From assembly GCA_966250325.1 (NCBI GenBank), contig CBINGY010000013.1, positions 18,028 through 82,027 on the forward strand: DNA of 64,000 bases, in the 5' to 3' direction. Made by a program: the position numbers and the translations under genes. This DNA comes from Jiulongibacter sp966250325. GTDB lineage: Bacteria > Bacteroidota > Bacteroidia > Cytophagales > Spirosomataceae. A model generated the notes under the pieces. That model saw only the letters and a program-made list of their open reading frames with translations, made no database searches and was not told the DNA's origin. The stretch's first letter is position 1, and each line of letters begins with the position of its first letter. This document shows, piece after piece, positions 18,601 through 25,994 of the stretch.

Positions 18601-19150
18601 TCTTGGGAATACACCCGGTCTGGTGGTCATTGAAGCTTTTCAGGTGGGGAACAGTGAATTTATTTCAGTGAGTAGAGAGATTAGTTTTTGCATAAATCCG
18701 CCCACGCCATCATTGGCTCAAATCGGTGATAATCTGCAGGCATCGGGCTTTTCCGGCTATCAGTGGTTTATTAATGGGAATGCCATAGGCGGTTTCACGG
18801 CCAATGGAATTCTAAGACCAGACCGCAATGGCGTGTATTCTGTGAAGTCGGCTACAAGTGATGGTTGTTTTAGTGGTTTTTCTAATCAGCTAGCTATTCA
18901 GAGGGTATTGGCATTTAATCCTGCAGAAGATGGAATATTCGTATTTCCAAACCCGGGACAAGAGTACTTACGTATCCGGATTCCCGACCAGCAAAAACTT
19001 TTGGAGGTCTCGGTTTCTGATATGAATGGCAGACACCTGCTTACTCAAAACGATTCCAGTATTGATATCCGGAATTTTCCGGCAGGTACCTATATTTTGA
19101 AAGTAAAAACCTCAGGTTCGGAAGCCGTTACACGCTTTATTAAAAATTAA
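15692..19150 (+). CDS. Secreted M4 (thermolysin-like) metalloprotease with T9SS sorting domain
   Basis: A 1152-residue multi-domain enzyme. In order: signal peptide (MNKILLLVVVLLSALPSAGQ); FTP/PepSY propeptide (about 80-250, with QYYKDIPVYGGETVIH); M4 catalytic domain (about 270-590) with the zinc motif HEMTH at residues 422-426, the downstream Glu in NESFADIFASL and the catalytic His in GGVHVNSGIPNHAFY; a TolB/PD40-like beta-propeller (about 630-900); Ig-like strands; and a C-terminal type IX secretion signal (VFPNPGQEYLRIRIP ... GTYILKVKTSG ... FIKN). It is therefore probably exported, cut and attached or released at the cell surface to degrade proteins. The ATG at 15692 is preferred to a TTG three codons earlier. 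Its stop overlaps the end of the GNAT gene by 11 bases. Confidence 0.95.
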   Translation: MNKILLLVVVLLSALPSAGQKTFKDYSNRKPGKSAIQGDFQKISGKSSSSPSGRPGFSFSFDHDMKVRLVNDPETGAVIFAENLSPDNAGSNSRKSVQAAQLDFLNQMKGRIGLRHPEKELRSLSVQTDENGNRHELFQQYYKDIPVYGGETVIHTTNAYIKALNGRLFPTPENLEVKPAFDPIDAVKRGLENLSSHSRLTSARSSLLFERAGNSADLVIYHRGKVPVLAYELVLRPNDVERWVVFMDAQSGEVIDKYNHTCTLDGVFQTQARDLNGQNQQFVIIQSGSLYYMIDPSKEMFNSAKSSLPDNPQGTIWTIDANNSKVSGELNLSHVTSSNGTAWNSTAVSAHKNAAICYDYFRMKHSRNSLNGNGGNIISVINIADEDGLGMDNAYWNGEFMGYGNGRDGFKPLAGALDVAGHEMTHGVIESTARLEYRNQSGALNESFADIFASLIDRDDWLLGEDIVKGNAFPSGALRSLENPNQGGKNDPGYQPKNMSQYVYLRDIPSEDNGGVHVNSGIPNHAFYLFATSQGMNRDKAERIYYHTLTKYLTRTSKFVDLRLAVIQACKDLYGDGAEAAAAAAAFDAVGIVTSGSSGQTGGQQPEKEIEVNPGDPMVVVFEPSSGNLYRGGVNGGNFDIVSEGLGCQRKPSITDDGSLMFFVGEDGNIYYVDLTQTNASPKAFTNDGEWGNVAISKDGRLIAALSNSQEPFIYVYNLETQKQASFELYNPTYTEGVSTGEVQFADSFEWDYSGEFLIYDALNRANGVFGELEYWDVGVIRVWDVATKNFANGTIQKLFTDLAEGENIGNPAISKTNPDIIAFDFANLEEEEYAIIGANLHTGDLDLIVENTTIGFPDYSVDDKFLAYTGTQQGVGEVVKVIALNPDKISGATATGQRYFEGGEDTYAVFYAVGKRDLPEKKTQEIEITAPSPQNPGASVVLSGRASSGLQVQYAVIQGDATLSGNQVRLGNTPGLVVIEAFQVGNSEFISVSREISFCINPPTPSLAQIGDNLQASGFSGYQWFINGNAIGGFTANGILRPDRNGVYSVKSATSDGCFSGFSNQLAIQRVLAFNPAEDGIFVFPNPGQEYLRIRIPDQQKLLEVSVSDMNGRHLLTQNDSSIDIRNFPAGTYILKVKTSGSEAVTRFIKN

Positions 19151-19571
19151 GCACCAGCTTATGGTGTGAATCGGTAAATCCGCAGCTGGTATAAAAGGCC
19201 ACTGCGGCTTTACGTTTGCGGTTTGTGCAGACTTCCAGTTGACTTATGGCTCTTTCTTTACATTTCTGCTGAAGCTTTCTGATCACATCACCCCCTAACC
19301 CCTGGTTTCGATATTCGGGTAAAAGGATGATCTCTTCAAGTTCTGCAATCTCAGTGGCGTGGTGCAACGAATTTTTGAAGTGTAGACTACAAAAACCAGC
19401 CATTTCATTCTCTACCTGAATAACAAACATACTCCAGCAAAAGTCTGAAAGGTTTTTTTGGAATACCGAGGTAAATGAATCAAGAGGGAGCTCCTCATCT
19501 TCCAGAATACTGATCAGATGATGTATTGCTTTCAAATCCCCTGATTCGGCAGGTTTGAGCCTTAAATTCAT
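19140..19571 (-). CDS. GNAT-family N-acetyltransferase
   Basis: A 143-residue protein with the GNAT fold. A long central strand (EIAELEEIILLPEYRNQGLGGDVIRKL) contains the acetyl-CoA loop Q/R-x-x-G-x-G/A as RNQGLGG, and the C-terminus has AVAFYTSCGF, the typical final strand-helix. The acceptor substrate cannot be predicted. The gene ends within the 3' end of the M4 protease gene (11 bases shared, opposite strands) and starts one base before the stop codon of the Nramp-like transporter gene, so it is probably co-transcribed with that transporter. Confidence 0.88.
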   Translation of the reverse strand: MNLRLKPAESGDLKAIHHLISILEDEELPLDSFTSVFQKNLSDFCWSMFVIQVENEMAGFCSLHFKNSLHHATEIAELEEIILLPEYRNQGLGGDVIRKLQQKCKERAISQLEVCTNRKRKAAVAFYTSCGFTDSHHKLVLNF

Positions 19572-19572
19572 T

Positions 19573-20916
19573 TCAAAAAATCTGAATTATTCCGTAAACA
19601 GCTATTGCGAATATACTCAGGCAACTTATCCAAAATAGCATATCATACCAAAGAGAAGGAATAAATGCATGGGGTGTCTCTTTGTATCGGAATACCAAAA
19701 CAGCGAAAACCACAAACAACAGGATAAGCGATCCCACAATGCCACCGATAAGTACCATCATTAAAGGTAGTTTTACCGCTAGAAAAAGTATCACCCAAAG
19801 TGCCGGAAGAATCCAGGAGAGCAGGGCATTTACCCTGCGTCGCTGGTTGGTATCCTGGAAATTTATGAGCCCAAATTGACCCAGAATATCGGTGTATTGA
19901 CGGGTCCATGCAGCAAGCGAAGCAAAAAGTGTTGAAAAAAGTACCACAAATGAGCCTGCCAGAAAAAAGTATCTGGCAGATGGTCCTAATGAACTGGTGA
20001 ATATGGATGAAAGCGTTTCAATCATCTGGTATCCTTCGGGAACTTCCCCACGACTGTGAAGAATAGCCGCTCCAAGAAGATAAAAGGCTGCCGTAACGGA
20101 AGTGTAAATGCCCATGGCAATGAGTGCATCTAGCTGCATCACTTTGAGCCAGCCTTTGGCACGTTCGTTCCAGGCTTTGCTGTCATCTCTTTTTCCAACA
20201 TACGCTGCATATCCCTTTTCAATGCACCAATAATTGTAGTGAATGATTTCATCGCCACCCACACCGGTAATGCCAAAGGCACCGAACGCAAAAGCAAGAC
20301 TTTCCGGAGGTAACCGAAAAGTGAGTCCCTGAGCCATATTTTCCCAGCTGAGGGCATAAGGAGTATATTTCAAAAAATATAGAGCAGAAAAGGTAAACAG
20401 AGTAAAAATAAAAATCATGTAAAGTGAAGCTTTTTCGAAGGAACGATAGTACCCTTTGCTTACCAGAAACGCTACACTAAGTGCTGAAAATACCGCCCAA
20501 GACCAAAGGGAAACAGATGGCCAGGTTTGATGTAAAATGAGGGCTACTCCACCAATAATTCCTCCCATCTGAAGAAGTTTGAGCAGCATCATTACGGCCA
20601 TTGACCAAAGGACCCAATTGGTTCGCTTATTCCGGGGGCCGGGTAAATCGTTCAAAGCCTTCATGGCCGTTTTACCTGATAAGACGGTATGTTTTCCAAA
20701 CCCTAACTGCACCAGAACCTTGATGAAACATCCAAGGATAATGAGCCAGAAGGTTGTAAAACCTGCCCGTGCCCCCAGACTTGTGGTAGCTATTAGCTCT
20801 CCGCTACCTACTATGGCGGCAGATAAAATAAGACTGGGCCCCAGGTGTCTGAGCCGTTCAGAAAATTTAACAGGTGCTGCCTGAACACTTTCAGGATGCA
20901 GAAGGTAGGGATCCAT
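19573..20916 (-). CDS. Nramp-like metal ion transporter with a changed metal-site motif
   Basis: A 447-residue membrane protein with about 11 helices. It starts as Nramp proteins do (LRHLGPSLILSAAIVGSGELIATTSLGARAG), but the DPGN motif of helix 1 is replaced by GSGE, so the Asp and Asn that hold Mn or Fe in canonical Nramp are missing. Helix 6, normally with a Met ligand (MPH), reads GITGVGGDEIIHYNYW. From memory, a GSGE-type branch occurs in Planctomycetes and Bacteroidota and is annotated as Nramp family; its substrate is not known to me. Expected location is the inner membrane. It is followed without gap by the GNAT gene. A small NTF2-like gene lies upstream on the same strand. Confidence 0.85.
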   Translation of the reverse strand: MDPYLLHPESVQAAPVKFSERLRHLGPSLILSAAIVGSGELIATTSLGARAGFTTFWLIILGCFIKVLVQLGFGKHTVLSGKTAMKALNDLPGPRNKRTNWVLWSMAVMMLLKLLQMGGIIGGVALILHQTWPSVSLWSWAVFSALSVAFLVSKGYYRSFEKASLYMIFIFTLFTFSALYFLKYTPYALSWENMAQGLTFRLPPESLAFAFGAFGITGVGGDEIIHYNYWCIEKGYAAYVGKRDDSKAWNERAKGWLKVMQLDALIAMGIYTSVTAAFYLLGAAILHSRGEVPEGYQMIETLSSIFTSSLGPSARYFFLAGSFVVLFSTLFASLAAWTRQYTDILGQFGLINFQDTNQRRRVNALLSWILPALWVILFLAVKLPLMMVLIGGIVGSLILLFVVFAVLVFRYKETPHAFIPSLWYDMLFWISCLSIFAIAVYGIIQIF

Positions 20917-20948
20917 CTCCTAAGAATTTATGTCCAATCTACACAAAA

Positions 20949-21398
20949 TCATTCATCTTCCACACATGCCGTTTTTCGTCTCGTATCAATAATTGAGCTT
21001 ACTTTCCATTCGCCGGCCTGAAAGGCCAGCGTGAAAAGATTTACTCCACAATGGCTGAAACTGTTATTTACATAAAACTGGTAAGGAGCCCAAACCATGG
21101 CAAGATCTCCATCCTGCATCCATTTAACCTGGTATATTTTTTCTTCAAAAACAGTTTCGTTCTTTTTGTTATCCAACATGGAGTAAAAGTCAGACATATT
21201 ACTGGAGTGGATCTTTCCGTCAATAACACTCTGAAGGGAGCAATTTTCGGAAACTACCTTCCTCATTCCTGCAGAACTCGCTGAATTAAGCGATTCAAAA
21301 AAAAGATGTACAACATCTACCGGATTTTGAGCTTTCACCGGTGTGATTTTCCAAAGCAGGAATAAGGAGAGCAGAAATTGTAAACGTATATTAATCAT
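20949..21398 (-). CDS. Secreted NTF2-like (lumazine-binding/SnoaL-type) protein
   Basis: About 149 residues from the ATG at 21396-21398; the longer frame to 21437 adds a hydrophilic stretch before the signal peptide. The signal peptide is MINIRLQFLLSLFLLWKITPVKAQ. The mature part begins NPVDVVHLFFESLNSASSAGMRKVVSENCSL and ends with AFQAGEWKVSSIIDTRR. The cone-shaped alpha-plus-beta pattern (long first helix, W-x-Q/M-DGDLAMVWAPYQFYV strand, final GEWK strand) is that of NTF2-like proteins. No catalytic function can be read. It is a periplasmic or surface protein in a run of small genes of unknown role. Confidence 0.7.
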   Translation of the reverse strand: MINIRLQFLLSLFLLWKITPVKAQNPVDVVHLFFESLNSASSAGMRKVVSENCSLQSVIDGKIHSSNMSDFYSMLDNKKNETVFEEKIYQVKWMQDGDLAMVWAPYQFYVNNSFSHCGVNLFTLAFQAGEWKVSSIIDTRRKTACVEDE

Positions 21399-21688
21399 AG
21401 GGAGTTTGCTTTTACTATTGACGTGATCATGTATCACTTGGTTGCAGGAATCAATATCTGGAACGATTTTTGTGTTTTTCTAATGGAACCACAGTACGTA
21501 TTACAAGTGCCGTCTGAAAGAAAATCATGCCAAATTAAGGCCGAAAATAAAAAATTAATCAATATTGGGCTTCTTCATTGAGGGGCGACCATAATTTTTT
21601 TTGAATACGGAAATTGGATTTATCTGGCACTTTTTTTGAGCCAAATCAGACGCAAGAAATACTACTTATACCAAGAAAGATAAAAATA

Positions 21689-21871
21689 ATGAAGACAAAG
21701 ACCTTTGTACCAGCGGAGTATATTGAACAAGTAATGGAGATGAGCAAAGATGTCTTTTCAAATGAAGAAGAACTTGATTTTCTTAAATCCTGTCTCTTTT
21801 ATCTGAAAGAAGGCTTAAACGCACAGCAAGCTATAGAGCTATCTATGGTGGATTATCTGGTAGATATGTAA
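21689..21871 (+). CDS. Small acidic protein of unknown function
   Basis: A 60-residue protein from the ATG at 21689. A TTG-started extension to 21614 has low-complexity sequence and is less likely. The sequence is acidic and predicted helical: AEYIEQVMEMSKDVFSNEEELDFLKSCLF, then LKEGLNAQQAIELSMVDYLVDM. It has no signal peptide or membrane segment and one cysteine. I do not recognise the family. It stands alone on the plus strand, tail to tail with the YcxB-like gene, 6 bases away. The 290 bases between this gene and the NTF2-like gene upstream hold no further gene that I can support. Confidence 0.55.
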   Translation: MKTKTFVPAEYIEQVMEMSKDVFSNEEELDFLKSCLFYLKEGLNAQQAIELSMVDYLVDM

Positions 21872-21877
21872 CTGATT

Positions 21878-22369
21878 CTAAAGAAGATTTTTTCTTCTCA
21901 GGATGCTTTCGAGCAGTTTCTGATCATGCTCGCTGTTGAAAACATTGGCTGCGAAATGGAAGAATTGTCCTCTGGCAACATGAAGTAGAAATCCTCCGTC
22001 AGCGAGTTTCTCTGCAGACTGAATCGTATCCCATTTGATTACACCGCCCTCTTTCTGGTTTACCTTAACCAGAATCTGCCGGCTGTCAATTTCATAGGCA
22101 AATTTATCAAACATCTGTGCATTCTGCTCCATCTGGGTGGCCGCATAGAATTGTACATACCAGAAACCTACAAACAGAAGACCACCCACGATAGCAGTAA
22201 TCAGAATCCACCAGTTTTTATAAACTCCGGAAAAATGCAGTCCAAGGCCCAGAAGTGCAATGGCAGCCGGAATGAGGAGCCAGATCCAGCTTTTCTTCAT
22301 CTGACGACTAAACGCCAGTTTTACATACGTTTTTTTATCGAGGGCAAACTTCTTGGTCTTTACTGTCAT
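21878..22369 (-). CDS. YcxB-like membrane protein
   Basis: About 163 residues from the ATG at 22367-22369. It has an N-terminal strand (MTVKTKKFALDKKTYVKL), two adjacent membrane helices (WIWLLIPAAIALLGLGLHF and WWILITAIVGGLLFVGFWYV), then a soluble part with IKWDTIQSAEKLADGGFLLHVA, which is the pattern of the YcxB-like family (two helices followed by a PH-like W-x-x-I-x-x motif). The family has no assigned function. The inner membrane is the expected location. It is transcribed alone or with upstream minus-strand genes. Confidence 0.75.
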   Translation of the reverse strand: MTVKTKKFALDKKTYVKLAFSRQMKKSWIWLLIPAAIALLGLGLHFSGVYKNWWILITAIVGGLLFVGFWYVQFYAATQMEQNAQMFDKFAYEIDSRQILVKVNQKEGGVIKWDTIQSAEKLADGGFLLHVARGQFFHFAANVFNSEHDQKLLESILRRKNLL

Positions 22370-22455
22370 TTCAATTTTGCGGATTGGTGTTTGATATCCG
22401 AGCCGCAAAAATAGAAAAGGCCTGGAACTTTACCGAGCCTTGATTTTGATTCTTT

Positions 22456-22881
22456 TTAGTTTTCGCGGAACTGCAGCGTCTTAATTTCAAACTTTCCCTG
22501 AGATGTCTCGGTAATGAGCATATAAATCATAAAATCCCGGTTCGTAGTCTGATAATTGGCTACAGAATATTTTAGTTTTTCTGAAGTGAGCCCTTTGTAC
22601 ATGTAGGTGAATCTCACCGGAGGATTCTTTTTGAAAAAGGAATTAAGAATGAAGCCTGCATGCTCTTTCGAAATCTTGTTGAAATTCACCTTTTCTGAAT
22701 CAATCATCAGTTCAAGTTCATCTGCAAAGAGATTCTCAAGCTGATCTGCATTGCCTTTTCTAAAAGAAATCTCTATCAGATCGGCCACACTAATTTCGCT
22801 CGCCGGGGCCTCTCTCTCCAGAGAAGCAAAGGCTACAGGCAATATGCACGAGCATATACCCAATATGATTAACTTTTTCAT
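22456..22881 (-). CDS. DUF4783 secreted protein (NTF2-like fold)
   Basis: A 141-residue protein with a signal peptide (LIILGICSCILPVAFA). The mature part has DLIEISFRKGNADQLENLFADELEL, KEHAGFILNSFFKKNPPVRFTYMYKG and YMLITETSQGKFEIKTLQFREN, the features I associate with the Bacteroidota DUF4783 family, an NTF2-like fold. No catalytic residues are evident; a periplasmic role is likely. It is divergent from the phosphoribosyltransferase gene, and the 92 bases between hold a -7 element for the latter. In other Bacteroidota a DUF4783 gene often lies near nadC; that gene is not visible here. Confidence 0.75.
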   Translation of the reverse strand: MKKLIILGICSCILPVAFASLEREAPASEISVADLIEISFRKGNADQLENLFADELELMIDSEKVNFNKISKEHAGFILNSFFKKNPPVRFTYMYKGLTSEKLKYSVANYQTTNRDFMIYMLITETSQGKFEIKTLQFREN

Positions 22882-22925
22882 GTGTTCTAAGTGGAGTTTT
22901 TTTCCTGAATCTTGTTGTTAATGGA

Positions 22926-22933
22926 TAAATTTG
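22926..22933 (+). promoter_or_regulatory. Bacteroidota -7 element upstream of the phosphoribosyltransferase gene
   Basis: TAAATTTG, an exact TAnnTTTG match, 41 bases before the ATG. A short hairpin (GTGCC-AAA-GGCAC, 22942-22954) lies in the leader. No TTG is found at the 19-base spacing. Confidence 0.55.
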
Positions 22934-22973
22934 CAGAAACTGTGCCAAAGGCACGTATATTGATAAAAAAATT

Positions 22974-23489
22974 ATGACCGTGACCAAAGAAGCTGAATTG
23001 CTGCTTAATGCGGAGCAAACGCATCAAAAAATCCGCCGGATGGCTTATCAGATTTATGAGGATAATTTCTCTGAGAGAAATCTGGTGATTGCCGGCGTTA
23101 ACGGGGAAGGGTACACGTTGGCTTCTGAAATAGCCGGTTACCTGAAAGAAATAAGTGAAAAAGAGGTTTATCTGGCCAAAATTTCTCTTGATAAAAAGGC
23201 AAAAAGCCAACCCGATATCCAAATTGAATGCGAAATAGACACGTTCAAAAATAAAACGGTGATCCTTGTAGATGATGTGCTAAACACAGGCCGTACGCTT
23301 GCGTTTACACTGAGACCCTTTCTTTCAATACCTCTGAAACGTCTTCAGGTTGCGGTTTTGGTTAACCGTGACTATCTGTTATTTCCTATTCGGGCAGATT
23401 ATGTAGGATATTCGCTGGCCACAACTCTCAATGATCACGTTAAAGTGATATTGAACGATACCGAAAAAGCAGGAGTATACCTTTTTTAA
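22974..23489 (+). CDS. Phosphoribosyltransferase family protein (PyrR-like)
   Basis: A 171-residue type I phosphoribosyltransferase. The PRPP-binding loop is plain: VILVDDVLNTGRTLAFTL (about residues 95-112; two acidic residues after hydrophobic ones, then T-G-R-T). The N-terminal RRMAYQIYEDNFSERNLVIAGVNGEGYTLA and the overall length resemble PyrR and hypoxanthine/uracil transferases. The purine or pyrimidine base cannot be decided, and there is no pyr operon here, so PyrR-type regulation is not supported. It shares its last four bases with the end of aroC on the other strand. Confidence 0.88.
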   Translation: MTVTKEAELLLNAEQTHQKIRRMAYQIYEDNFSERNLVIAGVNGEGYTLASEIAGYLKEISEKEVYLAKISLDKKAKSQPDIQIECEIDTFKNKTVILVDDVLNTGRTLAFTLRPFLSIPLKRLQVAVLVNRDYLLFPIRADYVGYSLATTLNDHVKVILNDTEKAGVYLF

Positions 23490-24565
23490 CCAATTTCTGC
23501 GTTTCTGCGTAAGTAAAAGTCAACCAGCACCAATGCAGCCATAGCTTCTACGATAGGTACAGCCCGGGGCAATACGCAGGGGTCATGTCTGCCTTTACCA
23601 CTAACAGTAACCGTTTCTCCGGCTTCATTTACACTCGCCTGATCTTTCATGATGGTGGCGGTAGGTTTGAAGGCTACCCGGAAATAAATATCCTCACCGC
23701 TGCTTATTCCACCCAGTATACCACCGGCGTGATTTGATCGCGTTTTTACCTGTCCGTTTTCATCTGTGTAGAATTCATCATTGTGCTCAGATCCATACAA
23801 TTCTACGCCGGAGAAACCGCTTCCGTATTCAAACCCTTTCACGGCGTTAATACTCAACATGGCCTTGCCGAGTTCTGCATGCAGTTTGTCAAATACCGGC
23901 TCGCCCCAGCCTGCCGGCACCCCCTTTGCCACACAAGTAATTACACCGCCTATCGAATCTCCTTTTTTGCGGGTATAGTCAATATGCTCAAACATTTTAG
24001 CGGCCATCTCGTCATCAGGACATCTGACGTCGTTTTCATAACGCTTTGACAAATCCAGTTCATTGTATTCTTTAGACAGTTTCAATTTGCCCACCTGGTT
24101 TACATAAGCAGCTATTTCGATGCCCTGATCTGCCAGAATGGTCTTTGCCAACGCACCGGCAGCAACCCTGGCCGCAGTTTCTCGGGCCGAACTCCGCCCT
24201 CCGCCCCGGTAATCGCGGTTTCCGTACTTCACCGAATAAGTGTAATCGGCATGCGATGGGCGGTATTTATCGGCGATATGGGAATAATCCTTACTTCTCT
24301 GATCTTCATTATAGATGACCATGGCTATCGGTGTGCCGGTTGTTTTTCCTTCAAAAACACCGGATAATAATTCGACAGAATCAGCCTCTTTCCGTTGCGT
24401 GGTTATTCTTGACTGGCCCGGTTTTCGGCGGTCAAGCTCTTCCTGAATCCATGCCTCATCTACCGGAATACCTGCCGGGCAACCGTCTATCACTACGCCA
24501 ATAGCTTTACCGTGTGATTCACCAAATGTTGAAATGTTAAAAATCTTTCCGTATGTACTTCCCAT
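23486..24565 (-). CDS. aroC: Chorismate synthase
   Basis: AroC removes phosphate from EPSP to give chorismate, the branch point of aromatic amino acid, folate and quinone synthesis; it needs reduced FMN. The 359-residue protein has the family signatures GESHGKAIGVVIDGCPAG at the N-terminus, KYGNRDYRGGGRSSARETAAR, and near the C-terminus GRHDPCVLPRAVPIVEAMAAL. Length is typical. The start ATG is 6 bases after the batD stop (counted on the minus strand), so aroC is probably translated from the batD transcript, although the two have no known joint function. It ends within the phosphoribosyltransferase gene by four bases. Confidence 0.98.
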   Translation of the reverse strand: MGSTYGKIFNISTFGESHGKAIGVVIDGCPAGIPVDEAWIQEELDRRKPGQSRITTQRKEADSVELLSGVFEGKTTGTPIAMVIYNEDQRSKDYSHIADKYRPSHADYTYSVKYGNRDYRGGGRSSARETAARVAAGALAKTILADQGIEIAAYVNQVGKLKLSKEYNELDLSKRYENDVRCPDDEMAAKMFEHIDYTRKKGDSIGGVITCVAKGVPAGWGEPVFDKLHAELGKAMLSINAVKGFEYGSGFSGVELYGSEHNDEFYTDENGQVKTRSNHAGGILGGISSGEDIYFRVAFKPTATIMKDQASVNEAGETVTVSGKGRHDPCVLPRAVPIVEAMAALVLVDFYLRRNAEIG

Positions 24566-24571
24566 AAAGGT

Positions 24572-25939
24572 TTAATGAGGCTTTTGTCGTTTGAGGTCAA
24601 AAATAAAGAGCATCGCGGCCAACATCAAAATAAGCAGCACATTCGACACATTTTTTATGATTTTCCGGTAGTTGATCAGTTTTTCCGTGATGAGTTTGCT
24701 GTCAATTCCCGCGTAGATATCTCCGGCAGAAGTGAAGGAGCTTTCTACCCGGTTTCCCTGAGTGTGAAGAATTCCGCTCGCTCGAAGGGTGTCGTAAGTT
24801 GCGGTGGAGGTATTGAAGTAAATCCATTGAAAGTAATTGGACAACTCAAAACTCCCGCTGTCTTTCGGGAAAATTTTGAATGTAAAAACCCGTACTCCCT
24901 GCGGGTCGCCTGCGGGCTGATTACCACTAACAGATGGCGGATAAAAGTCCAGACTGCCATCACTGAAAGGTGGGTCAAACCGAAGACTATTTGTATTTCC
25001 CGTCCCCTTAATAATTATCGGGTAATTTATGACTTTTCCGGTCTGCAGTTTTCCAAATTTCGAAGGTTCTGTGAGTGTGTAGTTTCCTACAGCAACTTTG
25101 TCTTTTAAAGGATGTTCAGGAAGCGGGTTTACCCTCACAGAAAAAGGTAAAGAACTAAAAGCCTGTTTAACGACTTGTAAACTGTCTATACCCGATCCTT
25201 GCCTTTCCATGGTTAAAGTCTGGGCAGATAGGCGGATGTCGTCCTCTGTCAGAGGATAAAAAAAGGCCTCGTAAATTTTGTATCGGATGTAATTTCTTCC
25301 TCCGATTGTGGCAGGCTCGGGCTGAATATCGACAATGTTTTTACGACTTTCAAGGCAGTTCTTTGGTTTAATTGCCGCGGAAATATCAGTTACCTGCTTA
25401 TTCAGATCGCCGGCAAACTGCCATCCTGAGGTATTGTTCTCTGAAACGTAATAAGCAAGATGAACATGTATGGCCTCCCCAACGAACACTTCTTTTTTAT
25501 CAACAAACAGAAATAGTCGGGAACCGGAGCCGTCTGCAATTTGGGAGAATTGCTCCTCTTCCGGAACTTCATTCGAAACTACACTTACTTCAAAGGACGG
25601 GAGAGCTGTCTCAACTCCGTTAATCGTAAGGGTACCTGCAGGGCTCTGAAAGGTTCCGGGCTCCAATGCTGTGTAGTTTTGAGTAATGGTGTGCTGTAAT
25701 ACCCTTTTGCCAGCAATTAACACTGCCGTATGAGAGGCCAGTCTTCCTTCTTTCTTAAATCCATGAATTTTAGGGAGTTCAGAAGCTTCAAAATCGGGAA
25801 CACCTTTTATGACAATCTTCCATTTCAGTGTTTCCCCCACCAGAAGTTTCTGTGGAGTGACTTCAAAACTGATTTCCTGCTTTTGACCTAAAGCCGAAAG
25901 TGAAAAGAGCAGCCCAATTATGAAGTGCCTGAAATGCAT
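24572..25939 (-). CDS. BatD-family protein
   Basis: A 455-residue envelope protein: signal peptide (FIIGLLFSLSALGQ), long beta-rich periplasmic region, and one C-terminal membrane helix (NVLLILMLAAMLFIFDL) with a short basic tail. The start of the mature part (FEVTPQKLLVGETLKWKI, then LPKIHGFKKEGRLASHT, and later FLFVDKKEVFVGEAIHVHLAYYVS) matches BatD, the periplasmic partner in Bat (oxygen tolerance) loci. Usually batD lies with batA, batB and an MoxR ATPase; none is visible here, so this may be a solitary paralogue. It lies 6 bases upstream of aroC. Confidence 0.85.
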   Translation of the reverse strand: MHFRHFIIGLLFSLSALGQKQEISFEVTPQKLLVGETLKWKIVIKGVPDFEASELPKIHGFKKEGRLASHTAVLIAGKRVLQHTITQNYTALEPGTFQSPAGTLTINGVETALPSFEVSVVSNEVPEEEQFSQIADGSGSRLFLFVDKKEVFVGEAIHVHLAYYVSENNTSGWQFAGDLNKQVTDISAAIKPKNCLESRKNIVDIQPEPATIGGRNYIRYKIYEAFFYPLTEDDIRLSAQTLTMERQGSGIDSLQVVKQAFSSLPFSVRVNPLPEHPLKDKVAVGNYTLTEPSKFGKLQTGKVINYPIIIKGTGNTNSLRFDPPFSDGSLDFYPPSVSGNQPAGDPQGVRVFTFKIFPKDSGSFELSNYFQWIYFNTSTATYDTLRASGILHTQGNRVESSFTSAGDIYAGIDSKLITEKLINYRKIIKNVSNVLLILMLAAMLFIFDLKRQKPH

Positions 25940-25994
25940 CGGGCAAAATTAGTGAAAGCACCAGATTTGATTAACTTAAGGCAAAATTGTTTTC

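Noticed and set aside
21483..21581. A 32-codon plus-strand ORF starting MEPQYVLQV
   Set aside because: No promoter of good quality, no recognisable motif, and the length is near what is expected by chance.
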